Virus record (IMG/VR): IMGVR_UViG_3300032205_000001
Location: 108,218-172,217 of that record
Direction: 5' to 3' (one strand)
Length of the DNA stretch: 64,000 nucleotides
From: a virus
Below the pieces are notes generated by a model that had not been told where the DNA came from, ran no database searches, and saw only the letters and a list, made by a program, of their open reading frames with translations. Positions 13,258 through 19,028 of this stretch are shown piece by piece. The position numbers and the translations under genes were made by a program. The first letter of the stretch is position 1. Each line of letters begins with the position of its first letter.

Positions 13258-13303
13258 GAACCGTCGGTTGCTGGATCTACCGAACTTGTAGTATTCATGG
13301 GAC

Positions 13304-13852
13304 ATGTTCAGGCCACTGATCGACGCTTTCCGTGCCGAGCTTCAGGAAGACGAGACGTCCACCGATCGCCCAGAGCCAGAAGGCGAAAAGAAGGCTGCTC
13401 CAGATGCTGAAGCCTCGCCGAAGCGGAGCAAGCACGACCGCGCCTCCGATCGGATGGGCTTCATCCTGAGCACTCCGCTTGCGAACATGTCCCGCAAGAA
13501 GATGATGAAGATGATCCCGCATCTGATGCATCACTTCACGAAGGGTCACGGCAAGCCAGGCGAAGATGGCAGCGTTGACCGGGATGACCTGTCCACGCTG
13601 AGTCGTCATGCGAAGCACATCTCCGACCAGGCCAACGGCATTCGTCGTATGCCTGGAGCGGCTCACCACCTCGCTGGTCACCTCACGCGGCACGTTGCTG
13701 ACTGCCACGATCGTATGGCCAAGACGATGAAGATGGCCGACATGCCAGAAGAGGCCGACCTTCACGCGAACGAGGGTGGCAAGTTCCGTGCGCTATCGAA
13801 GCACCACAAGATGACCGCTCGCCGTCACGGCATCTACGACGAGAGCTACTAG
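13304..13852 (+). CDS. hypothetical His/Met-rich protein (182 aa)
   Basis: Rightward gene, ATG 13304, with TAGTAT nine bases before the start as a possible -10. Acidic linker (about 15-40), then a region with many His, Lys and Met. No motif recognised. Its stop overlaps the stop of the convergent leftward gene (13849-13852). Confidence 0.65.
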   Translation: MFRPLIDAFRAELQEDETSTDRPEPEGEKKAAPDAEASPKRSKHDRASDRMGFILSTPLANMSRKKMMKMIPHLMHHFTKGHGKPGEDGSVDRDDLSTLSRHAKHISDQANGIRRMPGAAHHLAGHLTRHVADCHDRMAKTMKMADMPEEADLHANEGGKFRALSKHHKMTARRHGIYDESY

Positions 13853-14088
13853 AAACGATCCCAGGGCGGCATGTGCGGCGAACGCTGCACGTGATCCCTC
13901 CAGCCAGTGGCGCCAGGCACGAACGAACCAAGGTACGGCTGCCAGTGTGGCTTGACTCGATGAACCTCATCGCGAGCGTTCTCGAAGTCTAGCTTGCCGT
14001 CTACGTAGTCGACGTAGAGGAAGATCGTGTCCTTGACCTCTCCGCAGCCCTGGTAAACGTTCAGCAGTGTCAGCTTCCTCGTGCGCAT
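13849..14088 (-). CDS. hypothetical protein (79 aa)
   Basis: ATG 14088 with AAAGGA upstream; the longer frame enters the neighbouring tRNA. Alpha/beta look, Trp- and Pro-rich C-terminus. Function unknown. Confidence 0.55.
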   Translation of the reverse strand: MRTRKLTLLNVYQGCGEVKDTIFLYVDYVDGKLDFENARDEVHRVKPHWQPYLGSFVPGATGWRDHVQRSPHMPPWDRF

Positions 14089-14102
14089 GTCGTCCTTTCT
14101 AG

Positions 14103-14173
14103 TCCACCACGCTGGACTTGAACCAGCAACCAACCGCTTATAGGGCAGCCGCTCTACATTGAGCTAGTGGTGG
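14103..14173 (-). tRNA. class I tRNA, anticodon TAT with C33 (or ATA)
   Basis: Acceptor CCACCAC/GTGGTGG, A73. Stem GCTGC/GCGGT encloses CCTATAA: position 33 is C, not the near-universal U. Sliding by one would give U33-ATA. Confidence 0.7.
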
Positions 14174-14174
14174 A

Positions 14175-14244
14175 TGGCAGGCTGTGAGGGAATCGAACCC
14201 CCCTTCCCGGCTTTGGAGACCAGGACCGTCCCAGACGACAACCT
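14175..14244 (-). tRNA. tRNA-Trp(CCA)
   Basis: Anticodon loop CTCCAAA, acceptor AGGTTGT/ACAGCCT, G73 and encoded CCA, like bacterial tRNA-Trp. Confidence 0.88.
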
Positions 14245-14249
14245 AAGAG

Positions 14250-14321
14250 CGCATCTACGAGGACTTGAACCTCGGTTTCAGCTTTCGGAGAGCTGTGTCC
14301 TATCCACTGGACGATAGATGC
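14250..14321 (-). tRNA. tRNA-Arg(CCG)
   Basis: Anticodon loop CTCCGAA, acceptor GCATCTA/TAGATGC, G73. Confidence 0.9.
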
Positions 14322-14322
14322 A

Positions 14323-14397
14323 TGGTACCCCTACCAGGACTCTAACCCGGATCTGCCGGTCCGTAGCCGACCGCTCTTTACATTGAGCTATAGGGGC
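14323..14397 (-). tRNA. tRNA-Arg(ACG), copy 1
   Basis: Anticodon loop CTACGGA, acceptor GCCCCTA/TAGGGGT, A73, encoded CCA. T-loop TTAGAGT is slightly off consensus. A34 here is the normal inosine case. Confidence 0.88.
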
Positions 14398-14398
14398 A

Positions 14399-14474
14399 TG
14401 GTGACTCCAAGAGGACTCGAACCTCTAACTTCCTGTTCCGTAGACAGGCGCTCTATCCATTGAGCTATGGAGCC
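14399..14474 (-). tRNA. tRNA-Arg(ACG), copy 2
   Basis: Anticodon loop CTACGGA, acceptor GGCTCCA/TGGAGTC, A73, encoded CCA. Body differs from copy 1. Confidence 0.92.
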
Positions 14475-14489
14475 AAGAAACGATCGGCT

Positions 14490-14800
14490 CTACGGTGAAC
14501 CGGAGCCGAGATGCTTAATGTACGCTGCCAGCCGGGCGACGACTTCATCAGCTTGGGGGTAGCTGATGTCGCGTAGGACTTGCTCGATGGTGGACAGAAT
14601 TTTGGTGTCTGGCCAGCCGCATCCACGAGCATCCTTGTAGAACGAGACCCAACAAGGGATCAAATCGTTCCGCCGGAGAAACTCGAAGACGATCTCAAGC
14701 GGTATCCCGCGAGAATTGTATGCGGCGAACACGTTGCCCACCACGTACCTTCCGTCTCTGGTCTCTCCTATGTAGAAAAGCTTTCGGCGTCCCGCGACAT
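14490..14800 (-). CDS. hypothetical protein with apparent frameshift near 14,778
   Basis: The long frame (84 aa from GTG 14744) continues upstream in good coding form (RKLFYIGETRDGRY) but has no start codon before an in-frame stop. In another frame ATG 14800, with GGAGGT at ideal spacing, reads 10 codons to TAG. Switching at the TTTT run (14779-14776) joins them into one protein. Either a programmed shift or a one-base sequence error. Function unknown. Confidence 0.5.
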
Positions 14801-14919
14801 TTCGTACCTCCGTTGTGAATGAGTTAAGTACGCGTTGCCCGACTTACGCGGCAGGGTAGCCACCGCGCACCATACCTGGCTGCACCATTAAGATTATCTT
14901 GAGTGGAACACGTACCTAG

Positions 14920-14993
14920 AGCCCGCACCCAGAGTCGAACTGGGCCATCCTGCTTACCAAGCAGGCGTGCCGAACCGCGATCACTTTACGGGC
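14920..14993 (-). tRNA. tRNA-Thr(GGT)
   Basis: Anticodon loop TTGGTAA, acceptor GCCCGTA/TGCGGGC, T73 (threonine tRNAs usually have A73), large D-loop. Confidence 0.85.
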
Positions 14994-14997
14994 ATGC

Positions 14998-15203
14998 TGC
15001 TTCTGGTCGGATTTGAACCGACGTCTCTCGATTCGTCATGCGTCGCATGTAGTCGACCGATTGATCAGACCGGCCTCCTTGAAGGTGATCTGCCTCCGTG
15101 CGACTTACCCGGTCAGCTCAGCCGTAAGAGACGATCTATCCCTCCGTGCTGTGCCGATGAGCTGCTGCTTGATCGAGCGCCTTAACCACTAGGCTACAGG
15201 AGC
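14998..15203 (-). tRNA. tRNA with ~135-nt insertion in the anticodon loop
   Basis: Acceptor GCTCCTG/CAGAAGC (one mismatch), A73, D arm GCC/GGC, T arm GTCGG/CCGAC with TTCAAAT. Anticodon stem CTCGA/TCGAG is perfect but encloses about 140 nt; the 3' side of the loop reads GACGAA, hinting at ACG. The insert is too short for a normal group I intron. It shares GAGGGATAGA and CGGGTAAGT, in the same order, with the 23S-like RNA. Confidence 0.55.
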
Positions 15204-15358
15204 AAAAGTTTGATTCTCCCAGTTTGTGCTCGTGACTAGACCTTTCCGTCGGGCCCTGCTGACGCTCCACATTACTGGGCGTCCGTCCGAGTTACTGGTT
15301 GGTATCTCATCGGCTGGTTCTAGAAGGGCCGACTTTGACCTCCAGACGAATCACTCCG
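15204..15358 (-). other. unassigned 155-nt structured spacer
   Basis: No gene or tRNA found. Reading leftward it contains GACGGAAAGG and several short complementary blocks, similar in feel to rRNA-derived sequence. May be another small RNA. Confidence 0.25.
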
Positions 15359-15431
15359 TACACGAGCTGGGACTCGAACCCAGGATATTCGGCATGTGAA
15401 GCCGACGTTCTTGCCGCTGAACTACTCGTGC
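15359..15431 (-). tRNA. tRNA-Val(CAC)
   Basis: Anticodon loop TTCACAT, acceptor GCACGAG/CTCGTGT, A73. Confidence 0.9.
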
Positions 15432-15436
15432 GTGAC

Positions 15437-15542
15437 GTGAACAAGGTGTGCATCTTGGAGATCAGCAACCACCGTTTAGAAGCGGCAGCGCATGACAGTC
15501 GGGTTATTAACCTGATTTGGTAACCAATCTGCGTCGGTTCAC
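15437..15542 (-). repeat. intergenic permuted motif copy 6
   Basis: Leftward: GTGAACCG, spacer, TTGGTTACC, a long central segment, CCAAG, then CTTGTTCAC. Outer helix GTGAAC/GTTCAC and inner TTGG/CCAA; order is a circular permutation of copies 1-5. Confidence 0.55.
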
Positions 15543-15546
15543 TTCG

Positions 15547-15618
15547 TGCGCGATACTGGAATCGAACCAGTGATCTCTTGCATGTCAAGCAAGCGTTCTG
15601 CCGCTGAACTAATCGCGC
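15547..15618 (-). tRNA. tRNA-Val(GAC)
   Basis: Anticodon loop TTGACAT, acceptor GCGCGAT/ATCGCGC, A73. Confidence 0.92.
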
Positions 15619-15621
15619 ATA

Positions 15622-15680
15622 GACGAACAAGTGGGTGCTCGTGGGTGATTTACAAGATAACCCATGGGCTTCGGTTCGTC
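15622..15680 (-). repeat. intergenic permuted motif copy 7
   Basis: Outer helix GACGAAC/GTTCGTC, inner ATGGGT/ACCCAC; conserved GAACCG, GGGTTATC, CCACGAGCAC and CTTGTTCG. Closest relative of copy 9. Confidence 0.65.
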
Positions 15681-15802
15681 GAAAATCTGTGCCTTTGACT
15701 CCAGGAAAAATCCGGTTATATTTGATCCGATGATCTGAGACCAGTGTATCGGTCTCATTGATGCCCGACCTCTGGAGTGATGGTGGGCGGCTGGCGCTTT
15801 GA
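15681..15802 (-). other. spacer with hairpins, no gene found
   Basis: GAGACC/GGTCTC and CTCCAG/CTGGAG inverted repeats suggest a folded transcript between copy 7 and tRNA-Glu(TTC). No ORF or tRNA is supported. Confidence 0.25.
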
Positions 15803-15878
15803 TGGTGACCCTGGTGGGAATCGAACCCAACATTTCCGGGGTGAAAAGCCGGTTGCTTAGCCATTGGCAGACAGGGCC
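15803..15878 (-). tRNA. tRNA-Glu(TTC)
   Basis: Anticodon TTC in loop TTTTCAC, acceptor GGCCCTG/CAGGGTC, A73, encoded CCA; C31-C39 mismatch. Confidence 0.85.
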
Positions 15879-15882
15879 ATGT

Positions 15883-16071
15883 ATGAAGAAGGAAGATCTA
15901 GTTCGCTGGTTGAAAGTTTACGGAGACCACAAGGACAGCTGTGGAATTACCCAGGTGATCAGAGATCACCGGGCGAAAACCGACTCGGAGGGCAGAAAAA
16001 TCTACCCAGAATGCAGCTGCGGCTGGACTGAGATCAGCCGGTCGCTGGACAAACTATTCAAGCTGAATTGA
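15883..16071 (+). CDS. hypothetical protein (62 aa)
   Basis: ATG 15883; upstream codons belong to the facing tRNA-Glu. One CSC-type Cys group and an N-terminal amphipathic helix (KKEDLVRWLKVYGD). Its stop ends at the discriminator of the facing tRNA-Cys. Function unknown. Confidence 0.5.
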   Translation: MKKEDLVRWLKVYGDHKDSCGITQVIRDHRAKTDSEGRKIYPECSCGWTEISRSLDKLFKLN

Positions 16072-16140
16072 GCACGCCGAGGGAGTCGAACCCACTACTT
16101 ACAGGGTTGCAATCTGTAGCCTGGCCGCCAGGTGACGTGC
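16071..16140 (-). tRNA. tRNA-Cys(GCA) with nine-base loop
   Basis: Acceptor GCACGTC/GGCGTGC, T73. Stem TACAG/CTGTA encloses ATTGCAACC, two bases more than normal. Confidence 0.75.
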
Positions 16141-16148
16141 AAAGCCCA

Positions 16149-16210
16149 CGAACAAAGAGATGAACCTTGGGGTGATCATTAACAGTGATAACCAAAGCTC
16201 GAACGGTTCG
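16149..16210 (-). repeat. intergenic permuted motif copy 8a
   Basis: CGAACCG, spacer, TTTGGTTATC ... CCCAAGG ... TTTGTTCG; outer CGAAC/GTTCG and inner TTGG/CCAA helices. Confidence 0.6.
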
Positions 16211-16221
16211 CGGAAAAAATT

Positions 16222-16286
16222 GAACGAACAAGTTGGTTGCTCCAAGGAGTCACATGTTAGGTAACCTTGGTGCGATCGGTTCGCTC
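16222..16286 (-). repeat. intergenic permuted motif copy 8b
   Basis: GAGCGAACCG, spacer, CCAAGGTTACC ... CCTTGG ... CTTGTTCG. Inner helix CCAAGG/CCTTGG is perfect. Tandem with copy 8a. Confidence 0.6.
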
Positions 16287-16324
16287 GAAAAGTTCGGTGA
16301 GCAAGAATTTGTGACTGGTTAGGT

Positions 16325-16399
16325 TGGTCGGGAGGCGGATTTCAACCGCTACCTCCGGGGGTTCTAGCCCCGGCGCTCTAGCAATTAAGCTACCCCGGC
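16325..16399 (-). tRNA. degenerate tRNA, anticodon AGA, six-pair anticodon stem
   Basis: Stem CCGGGG/CCCCGG around CTAGAAC, the same loop as in the interrupted tRNA at 12,534. A73 and CCA encoded, but the acceptor pairs only over about five bases. T-loop TTGAAAT. Possible decoy. Confidence 0.55.
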
Positions 16400-16424
16400 G
16401 GTAATCCAATCACGACGGCTCACC

Positions 16425-16501
16425 TGGCATCGCTACAGGGATTCGAACCCTGGTTTCCGCGCTGAGAACGCAGCGTACTCGGCCGACTGTACGATAGCGA
16501 C
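16425..16501 (-). tRNA. tRNA-Glu(CTC), copy 1
   Basis: Anticodon loop TTCTCAG, acceptor GTCGCTA/TAGCGAT, G73 as expected for Glu, encoded CCA. Confidence 0.88.
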
Positions 16502-16507
16502 AAAATA

Positions 16508-16566
16508 GCGAACAAGTTTGTGCTCGTGGGGTACATTTGGCAGATAACCCACATGCTTCGGTTCGC
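16508..16566 (-). repeat. intergenic permuted motif copy 9
   Basis: Outer GCGAAC/GTTCGC, then AAGCAT, GTGGGTTATC ... CCCCACGAGCAC ... CTTGTTCG; inner GTGGG/CCCAC. Very similar to copy 7. Confidence 0.65.
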
Positions 16567-16567
16567 A

Positions 16568-16644
16568 TGGTGACCCTACTGGGATTTGAACCCGAGATTT
16601 CAGCCTTGAGAGGGCCGCGTCCTAAACCGTTGGACGATAGGGCC
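16568..16644 (-). tRNA. tRNA-Glu(CTC), copy 2
   Basis: Anticodon loop CTCTCAA, acceptor GGCCCTA/TAGGGTC, A73, encoded CCA. Confidence 0.82.
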
Positions 16645-16648
16645 AAAG

Positions 16649-16713
16649 AACGAACAAGAAATGGAGCAGGGGTTGTTCATCCAATTGAGGTAACCCTGTT
16701 CCGACGGTTCGTC
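16649..16713 (-). repeat. intergenic permuted motif copy 10
   Basis: GACGAACCG, spacer, CAGGGTTACC ... AACCCCTG ... CTTGTTCG; inner helix CAGGGTT/AACCCCTG. Confidence 0.6.
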
Positions 16714-16725
16714 CAAAAAGAAAGC

Positions 16726-16811
16726 GATGAACAAGTAGCGCGTCTGGCTTGCAGGTTCGACCCTGCACGGCTTTCGCCGCTTTTCCGATAACTCAAACGC
16801 CTCGGTTCACC
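16726..16811 (-). repeat. intergenic permuted motif copy 11 with T-arm-like hairpin
   Basis: GTGAACCG, spacer, GAGTTATC ... CTTGTTCA. Between them lies a GCAGG/CCTGC hairpin that looks like a T arm on the plus strand (loop TTCGACC). Confidence 0.5.
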
Positions 16812-16854
16812 TAAAACGGACTTTCGCCTGTCTTGAGGCGATTGTCAAAAGGAA

Positions 16855-16917
16855 GCTCGCTACAATCGACGGACTTGAACCGTCGTAGTCGACGTACCAA
16901 CCCAGGTTGCAGCAAGC
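16855..16917 (-). ncRNA. armless tRNA-like minihelix
   Basis: Eleven-pair terminal helix (GCTTGCTGCAA with TTGTAGCGAGC) and a six-pair T arm CGACGG/CCGTCG with loop TTCAAGT. D and anticodon arms are missing; only about 20 nt lie between. A minimal acceptor/T-arm mimic or a remnant. Confidence 0.4.
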
Positions 16918-16919
16918 CG

Positions 16920-16991
16920 CGTACTCCATGGGGATCGAACCCATCTCTGACGGTTTAACAGACCGGCGCATCACCAGATCGCTAGGAGTAC
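16920..16991 (-). tRNA. tRNA-Asn(GTT), copy 1
   Basis: Anticodon loop CTGTTAA, acceptor GTACTCC/GGAGTAC, G73 as expected for Asn. Confidence 0.88.
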
Positions 16992-17134
16992 AATTTCGCC
17001 ATGTGGACCTGACGTCTCGGGTCCTCTGCTCACGAGGGAAACCGTCCTGACGAGGATCGTGCTAGCTGTCCTTGTCTTCCAGACGACTTCAATGTGAAGC
17101 CTTGCTGCATGCCGCATGGCGACGGCTTGCCTAG
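16992..17134. other. 143-nt spacer, no gene found
   Basis: No supported ORF or tRNA. On the plus strand CTGACGAG and GGAAAC occur close together, but a hammerhead fold cannot be completed. Confidence 0.2.
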
Positions 17135-17217
17135 CTCCAGGGGTTGGATTCGAACCAACGATTGGGTTTCCCACGCACGGTTAACAGCCGTGTGCCTTAC
17201 CGCTAGGCTACCCTGGA
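17135..17217 (-). tRNA. tRNA-Asn(GTT) with extended variable arm, copy 2
   Basis: Acceptor TCCAGGG/CCCTGGA, loop CTGTTAA, G73. The variable region is about 16 nt with a GGG-AAA-CCC hairpin, a class II feature not normal for Asn. Confidence 0.8.
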
Positions 17218-17297
17218 ATAGGGCGAACCGGATCACTAACGGACCTTGCGGTCCTTACGCAATCGCTCCCGGGGATATTCCACCCTAGTAGTTCGCT

Positions 17298-17372
17298 TGG
17301 AGCTGACGCCCGGACTTGAACCGGGAACCTCGTCTTTACGAAAGACTTGCACCGCCATTGTGCTACGCCAGC
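17298..17372 (-). tRNA. tRNA-Thr(CGT)
   Basis: Anticodon loop TTCGTAA, acceptor GCTGGCG/CGTCAGC, T73, encoded CCA. Confidence 0.88.
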
Positions 17373-17381
17373 TAATATTCG

Positions 17382-17453
17382 TTCGGGCGGAAGGAGTCGA
17401 ACCCTCAACATTAGGCTCCAAAGGCCCACGTTCTGCCATTGAACTACGCCCGA
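17382..17453 (-). tRNA. tRNA-Gln(TTG)
   Basis: Anticodon loop CTTTGGA, acceptor TCGGGCG/CGCCCGA, A73. Confidence 0.9.
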
Positions 17454-17465
17454 TCAGTTTCTGTG

Positions 17466-17477
17466 TATACTCAGCCT
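17466..17477 (+). promoter_or_regulatory. -10 element for a leaderless RHH gene
   Basis: TATACT at 17466-17471 followed by exactly six bases and the ATG at 17478. No clear -35 and no ribosome site. Confidence 0.4.
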
Positions 17478-17654
17478 ATGCACGACAAAAGAAAGCAGAG
17501 CCTCTATTTTCCCGAGGGAATGCTCGAAGAAGTCGTCGCAGAAGCGACGAGACTCGATCGATCATTGTCCTGGGTTGTTCAAAAGGCCTGGGAGCTGTCG
17601 AAGGAAAAGCTTAAGGAGCTTCCTGCGGCACCTGGAGCTGGCGACGGGATTTGA
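17478..17654 (+). CDS. ribbon-helix-helix-like small protein
   Basis: 58 residues from ATG 17478. KRKQSLYFPEGMLEEV gives the beta strand and first helix, and RLDRSLSWVVQKAW the second helix, of a MetJ/Arc-type fold. It strongly resembles a small family (TIGR04563 by memory) that I associate mainly with Myxococcota, which would hint at the host. The 3' end overlaps the facing tRNA-Thr(TGT) by about 20 nt. Likely DNA-binding; a regulator of this region is possible. Confidence 0.7.
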   Translation: MHDKRKQSLYFPEGMLEEVVAEATRLDRSLSWVVQKAWELSKEKLKELPAAPGAGDGI

Positions 17655-17707
17655 ACTCGTAACCTTCTGCTTACAAGGCAGCTGCACTACCGTTGTGCTA
17701 CGCCAGC
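17633..17707 (-). tRNA. tRNA-Thr(TGT)
   Basis: Anticodon loop CTTGTAA, acceptor GCTGGCG/CGCCAGC, T73, encoded CCA. Sister of tRNA-Thr(CGT) with the same acceptor. Confidence 0.9.
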
Positions 17708-17712
17708 ATTCG

Positions 17713-17785
17713 AGCGGACAGCGGGAATCGAACCCAGCCTGAAGATGCTTGGAAGGCACCTGCCTCACCAGTCGGCCTTGTCCGC
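17713..17785 (-). tRNA. tRNA-Gly(TCC)
   Basis: Anticodon loop CTTCCAA, acceptor GCGGACA/TGTCCGC, T73 as expected for Gly. Confidence 0.9.
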
Positions 17786-17787
17786 GT

Positions 17788-17863
17788 TGGGGTGTCTAGA
17801 GGGAATTGAACCCTACTCTTCAAGAGCCACAATCTTGCGTGCGACCACTACACTATAGACACC
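17788..17863 (-). tRNA. tRNA-His(GTG)
   Basis: Anticodon loop TTGTGGC; the extra G(-1) paired with C73, the hallmark of tRNA-His, is present, and CCA is encoded. Confidence 0.92.
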
Positions 17864-17869
17864 ATATCG

Positions 17870-17942
17870 AGCGGACGGCGGGATTCGAACCCAGCCTGAT
17901 CTTCCTTGGCAAGGAAGTGCCGCACCTAGCGGCTTCGTCCGC
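17870..17942 (-). tRNA. tRNA-Gly(GCC)
   Basis: Anticodon loop TTGCCAA, acceptor GCGGACG/CGTCCGC, T73. Confidence 0.92.
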
Positions 17943-17950
17943 AAAATCAG

Positions 17951-18025
17951 TCGGGGTAGCCGGATTTGAACCGGCAATCTCATGGTCCCGAACCACGCGC
18001 TCTAACCAGATTGAGCCATACCCCG
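17951..18025 (-). tRNA. tRNA-Pro(CGG)
   Basis: Anticodon loop TTCGGGA, acceptor CGGGGTA/TACCCCG, A73. Confidence 0.92.
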
Positions 18026-18082
18026 GAAAGGGCGCTAGGCGTACTGCCTAGCTTTCATCTCCCACGGATGGGAGCACCCCGG

Positions 18083-18154
18083 TCGAGCTAGCGGGAATCG
18101 AACCCGCGATCCCTTGTCCCCCAGACAAGTGCGATGCCGCTTCGCTATAGCTCG
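18083..18154 (-). tRNA. tRNA-Pro(GGG)
   Basis: Anticodon loop CTGGGGG, acceptor CGAGCTA/TAGCTCG, A73. Confidence 0.9.
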
Positions 18155-18240
18155 GAAAATGGGCTTCGTTGATCAGTAAAGATCTGCAGGGCCTTTAACC
18201 CCAAACCAGGGCACGCAGCTCACACCCTGGACTTGAATCG

Positions 18241-18330
18241 TGCCGCTCTGGGAGTCGAACCCGCATCCTACGCCAGGAACAGAGGCATTTCCTCCTCCAG
18301 CTGGCTTAGGTTCCCGCCAGGAGGAACGGC
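18241..18330 (-). ncRNA. tRNA-like RNA lacking a normal D/anticodon domain
   Basis: Acceptor GCCGTTC/GAGCGGC, A73 and T-loop TTCGACT are present. The middle folds as a long hairpin (TCCTCC..TGGC/GCCA..GGAGGA) and a GCCAG/CTGGC helix. No anticodon arm can be drawn. Confidence 0.4.
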
Positions 18331-18343
18331 GCAAATGCTTTCG

Positions 18344-18431
18344 CGGAAGATGAGAGACTCGAACTCTCGGAGCAGTTATTAGCCGCTCTACGGTTTAGCA
18401 AACCGCTGCCTTACCACTCGGCCAATCTTCC
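18344..18431 (-). tRNA. tRNA-Ser(GCT)
   Basis: Class II, anticodon loop TTGCTAA, acceptor GGAAGAT/ATCTTCC, G73. Confidence 0.92.
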
Positions 18432-18436
18432 AGTCG

Positions 18437-18507
18437 TGGAGCCAAGGAGAATCGAACTCCTATATCTCGGGTGCAAGCCGAGCGCACTCCCTTTGTGCTA
18501 TGGCCCC
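18437..18507 (-). tRNA. tRNA-Ala(TGC)
   Basis: Anticodon loop CTTGCAC, acceptor GGGGCCA/TGGCTCC, A73. The alanine G3-U70 identity pair is present (G3 with T70). Confidence 0.9.
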
Positions 18508-18512
18508 GTTGG

Positions 18513-18636
18513 GATCGAGGACGGGATTCTCACCCGCAACCTGCCGGGTACCTAACCCGGAACTCTTGTAGCACTTGTTCGTGACCAAGTAAATGCGCAC
18601 TCCTTGATCCGTAACAGAGCCTTGAGCTACCTCGAT
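18513..18636 (-). tRNA. tRNA-like gene with ~50-nt D-loop insertion, anticodon AGG
   Basis: Acceptor ATCGAGG/CCTCGAT; D stem GCTC/GAGT encloses about 60 nt including an ACTTG/CAAGT hairpin with CGAACAAG. Anticodon stem CCGGG/CCCGG, loop TTAGGTA (U33-AGG). The T-loop TGAGAAT is abnormal. Confidence 0.5.
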
Positions 18637-18638
18637 CG

Positions 18639-18709
18639 TGGACCCACGGGGAATCGAACCCCGATCTCAGCGATGCGAACGCTGCATATTCCCGTTGTAC
18701 GATGGGCCC
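18639..18709 (-). tRNA. tRNA-Ala(CGC)
   Basis: Anticodon loop TTCGCAT, acceptor GGGCCCA/TGGGTCC, A73. Confidence 0.88.
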
Positions 18710-18719
18710 GAATCTATCG

Positions 18720-18790
18720 TGGAGTCACCGGGAATCGAACCCGGGTCTCTGCGCTGCCAGCGCAGCATCTTCCCTCTGGACGATGACCCC
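18720..18790 (-). tRNA. tRNA-Ala(GGC)
   Basis: Anticodon loop CTGGCAG, acceptor GGGGTCA/TGACTCC, A73, G3-U70 pair. Confidence 0.88.
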
Positions 18791-18792
18791 AA

Positions 18793-19014
18793 CTATTTCT
18801 GTTTCTTGAGTAGCTGACAGTTGGCGCAGAGCAGCTCGTAATCTGTTGGCCAGTTCTTCAACTTGAGAATTCTCGGAAGCGTCTCGTCAGGAGCTATATT
18901 TTTGCCGGTTACGCGGAGAAACGAGAGCACTCGTTCATCTGCGATTCCGCAGGTCTTACAGGCCCCGCCGTAGTGAGCAAACGCTTCGGCTTTGTCTTGT
19001 GGATCGTTCGGCAT
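18793..19014 (-). CDS. small zinc-binding protein (73 aa)
   Basis: CKTC and CANC pairs about 40 residues apart, with an intervening LRVTGKNIAPDE segment, resemble the zinc scaffold of HNH proteins, but the catalytic His-Asn-His are not evident. Possibly a degenerate HNH or zinc ribbon. Gene lies between tRNA-Ala(GGC) and tRNA-Asp(GTC). Confidence 0.55.
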   Translation of the reverse strand: MPNDPQDKAEAFAHYGGACKTCGIADERVLSFLRVTGKNIAPDETLPRILKLKNWPTDYELLCANCQLLKKQK

Positions 19015-19028
19015 GTTGCCGAGTATAG

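Noticed and set aside
14998-15203. Group I intron in tRNA
   Set aside because: Insert of ~135 nt is too short and the P, Q, R, S elements cannot be placed with confidence.
16726-16811. tRNA on the plus strand from the T-arm-like hairpin
   Set aside because: No acceptor or anticodon arm can be paired around it; treated as part of motif copy 11.
15437-16811. Integron attC sites
   Set aside because: GAAC/GTTC ends and repeats recall attC, but the RYYYAAC and GTTRRRY boxes are absent and no integrase is seen.
16820-16850. RNase P RNA fragment (GCGAAAGTCC)
   Set aside because: Only a short match; no paired P4 strand or other RNase P elements nearby.
16992-17134. Hammerhead ribozyme
   Set aside because: CTGACGAG and GGAAAC are present but a consistent three-stem fold with a cleavage triplet cannot be built on either strand.
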